Below are positions 6,563 through 7,423 of a stretch of DNA of 7,423 nt, in pieces; the stretch's first letter is position 1; each line of letters begins with the position of its first letter. Both the position numbers and the translations under genes were made by a program. Source of the DNA: Acidobacteriota bacterium (GTDB taxonomy: Bacteria; Acidobacteriota; Vicinamibacteria; Vicinamibacterales; UBA823); assembly GCA_002714165.1 (NCBI GenBank), contig PAWT01000036.1, positions 82,473-89,895 of the forward strand. Direction: 5' to 3'. The notes under the pieces are model-generated. The model was not told where the DNA came from. It saw only the letters and a program-made list of their open reading frames with translations, and made no database searches.

Positions 6563-6591
6563 AGTATAGAATTGCGGCACTTTCATGTCGA
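6563..6591 (-). promoter_or_regulatory. Sigma-70-type promoter of the MBL-fold gene
   Basis: Read on the minus strand, TCGACA (6591-6586, five of six to TTGACA) is followed by a 17-base spacer and TATACT (6568-6563, five of six to TATAAT). Both hexamers and the spacing are near ideal. Transcription should start near 6556, giving a leader of about 22 bases that holds the ribosome binding site. The -35 box overlaps the start codon of the divergent dehydratase gene. Confidence 0.6.
6567..6572 (+). promoter_or_regulatory. Possible -10 box of the dehydratase gene
   Basis: TAGAAT (five of six to TATAAT) overlaps the opposite-strand -10 box TATACT, so the two genes may share a melted region. An alternative register is TATAGA at 6565-6570. 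No -35 hexamer is evident at the expected distance. Transcription would begin within a few bases of the ATG at 6585. Confidence 0.3.
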
Positions 6592-7423
6592 TTTCACTCG
6601 ATGACATTACGGCGGCGAGAAATCGAATCGACAAATATATCCGGCGAACACCGTTGGCCCAATCACCATGGCTCTCGGAAATGACCGGTGGGCGAATTCT
6701 GCTTAAAGTCGAGTCGTTACAAACAACTGGCTCCTTCAAGCTGCGCGGTGCGGTCAACGCACTCGCGTCGCTACTCGAACGTTCTGAGGCGGTGGCACCG
6801 CGTGTCGTGACGGCATCAGCCGGGAACCACGGACGAGCTATGGCATGGGCCGCTGAGCGCCTAGGCGTCGCATTAACGGTGTTTACCTCAAACGACGCAC
6901 CGAAAACCAAGCGTGATGGAATTCGTCGCCACGGCGCCGACCTGCGCGATACGGCGCCGACCTACGACGATGCGGAACGGCAAGCCAAGACATTCGCTAT
7001 AGAGAGCGGCGCCGTTTACATCTCTCCCTACAGTCATCCCGACATCATCGCGGGTGCTGGAACGGTCGTACTGGAAATCCTCGAAGAGGTCCCGAACATT
7101 CATTCGATTCTTGTGCCAACTGGCGGGGGCGGGCTCCTGAGCGGAATCGCCATCGCCACCAAGGCAGCGGCACCCGAGACACAGGTGGTTGGCGTCGAAC
7201 TTGAAGTATCGCACCCCTTTCGTACCAGCCTGAAAGCCGGTCGGATCACTGAGATTACCGTTGGCGAGACAATCGCCGACGGCCTAAGTGGCAATCTAGA
7301 CCCAACCACAATTACATTCGCACTTGTGAAGAAACTCGTCGACAACACGGTTGTCGTGAGTGAGGAGGGATTACGTAGGGGCATCTACGGCCTTGTCGCG
7401 AATGAGCAACTGATCGCTGAAGG
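6585..7423 (+). CDS. PLP-dependent threonine/serine dehydratase, 3' end cut by window edge
   Basis: An open frame from the ATG at 6585 continues past the right edge; 279 complete codons are visible. It belongs to fold-type II PLP enzymes of the threonine ammonia-lyase group, which turn threonine into 2-oxobutanoate (or serine into pyruvate) plus ammonia. Lys52 in TGSFKLRGA is the residue that binds PLP; ASAGNHGRA at 77-85 is the substrate and cofactor loop with Asn81; and the glycine-rich PTGGGGLLSG at 178-187 holds the PLP phosphate. ADGLSGNLDP at 231-240 fits the same group. The C-terminal end, including any ACT regulatory domain, is not visible, so biosynthetic (IlvA) and catabolic (TdcB) forms cannot be told apart; serine racemase is a further possibility. 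An in-frame TAG at 6567-6569 leaves this ATG as the only upstream start, and no Shine-Dalgarno precedes it. Confidence 0.9.
   Translation, partial: MSISLDDITAARNRIDKYIRRTPLAQSPWLSEMTGGRILLKVESLQTTGSFKLRGAVNALASLLERSEAVAPRVVTASAGNHGRAMAWAAERLGVALTVFTSNDAPKTKRDGIRRHGADLRDTAPTYDDAERQAKTFAIESGAVYISPYSHPDIIAGAGTVVLEILEEVPNIHSILVPTGGGGLLSGIAIATKAAAPETQVVGVELEVSHPFRTSLKAGRITEITVGETIADGLSGNLDPTTITFALVKKLVDNTVVVSEEGLRRGIYGLVANEQLIAE
6931..6963 (+). repeat. 13-base direct repeat, 20-base period, in the dehydratase gene
   Basis: ACGGCGCCGACCT occurs at 6931-6943 and again at 6951-6963. The 20-base spacing is not a multiple of three, so the copies are read in different frames (HGADL and then TAPT). Each copy contains the palindrome GGCGCC. 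The surrounding protein still looks normal for the family. Confidence 0.55.

Overview
The window is ordinary bacterial chromosome, densely packed with housekeeping and metabolic genes. It holds seven protein genes, two of them cut by the window edges. I see no RNA genes, mobile elements or CRISPR. The moderate-to-high GC content, the two-domain secreted hydrolase and the small FHA protein remind me of Acidobacteriota (Vicinamibacteria-like) genomes. That placement is inference from memory, not a search result.

Layout. (1) Positions 1-794, minus strand: the 5' part of a YgfZ/GcvT-like folate-binding protein, which runs off the left edge. (2) 839-2530, plus strand, divergent from it: a secreted alpha/beta hydrolase whose nucleophile position is Gly instead of Ser. 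(3) 2627-5494, plus strand: a complete three-gene proton-translocating NAD(P) transhydrogenase operon (pntAA, pntAB, pntB) with overlapping or nearly abutting genes. A perfect TATAAT lies upstream and pntB probably starts at TTG. (4) 5509-5826: a 105-residue FHA-domain protein 14 bases after pntB. (5) 5887-6534, minus strand: a YcbL-type glyoxalase II-like metallo-beta-lactamase-fold hydrolase. (6) 6585 to the right edge, plus strand: a PLP-dependent threonine/serine dehydratase, missing its C-terminus. Genes 5 and 6 diverge from a 50-base spacer that contains overlapping promoter elements.

How they fit together. Only the pnt genes form an evident complex: NAD(H)-binding domain I (PntAA), a membrane piece (PntAB), and the rest of the membrane domain plus NADP(H)-binding domain III (PntB). 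The enzyme uses the proton gradient to make NADPH from NADH. The FHA gene may be co-transcribed with it and could bring phospho-dependent control, but nothing in the window proves this. The other genes look like independent housekeeping units: Fe-S cluster upkeep (YgfZ), probable thioester or aldehyde detoxification (MBL protein), and amino-acid catabolism or isoleucine supply (dehydratase).

No wholly new system is evident. The best leads are the hydrolase with an altered catalytic elbow, a transhydrogenase that seems to lack the membrane histidine at both positions known from other species, and the compact divergent promoter with a probably leaderless dehydratase mRNA.
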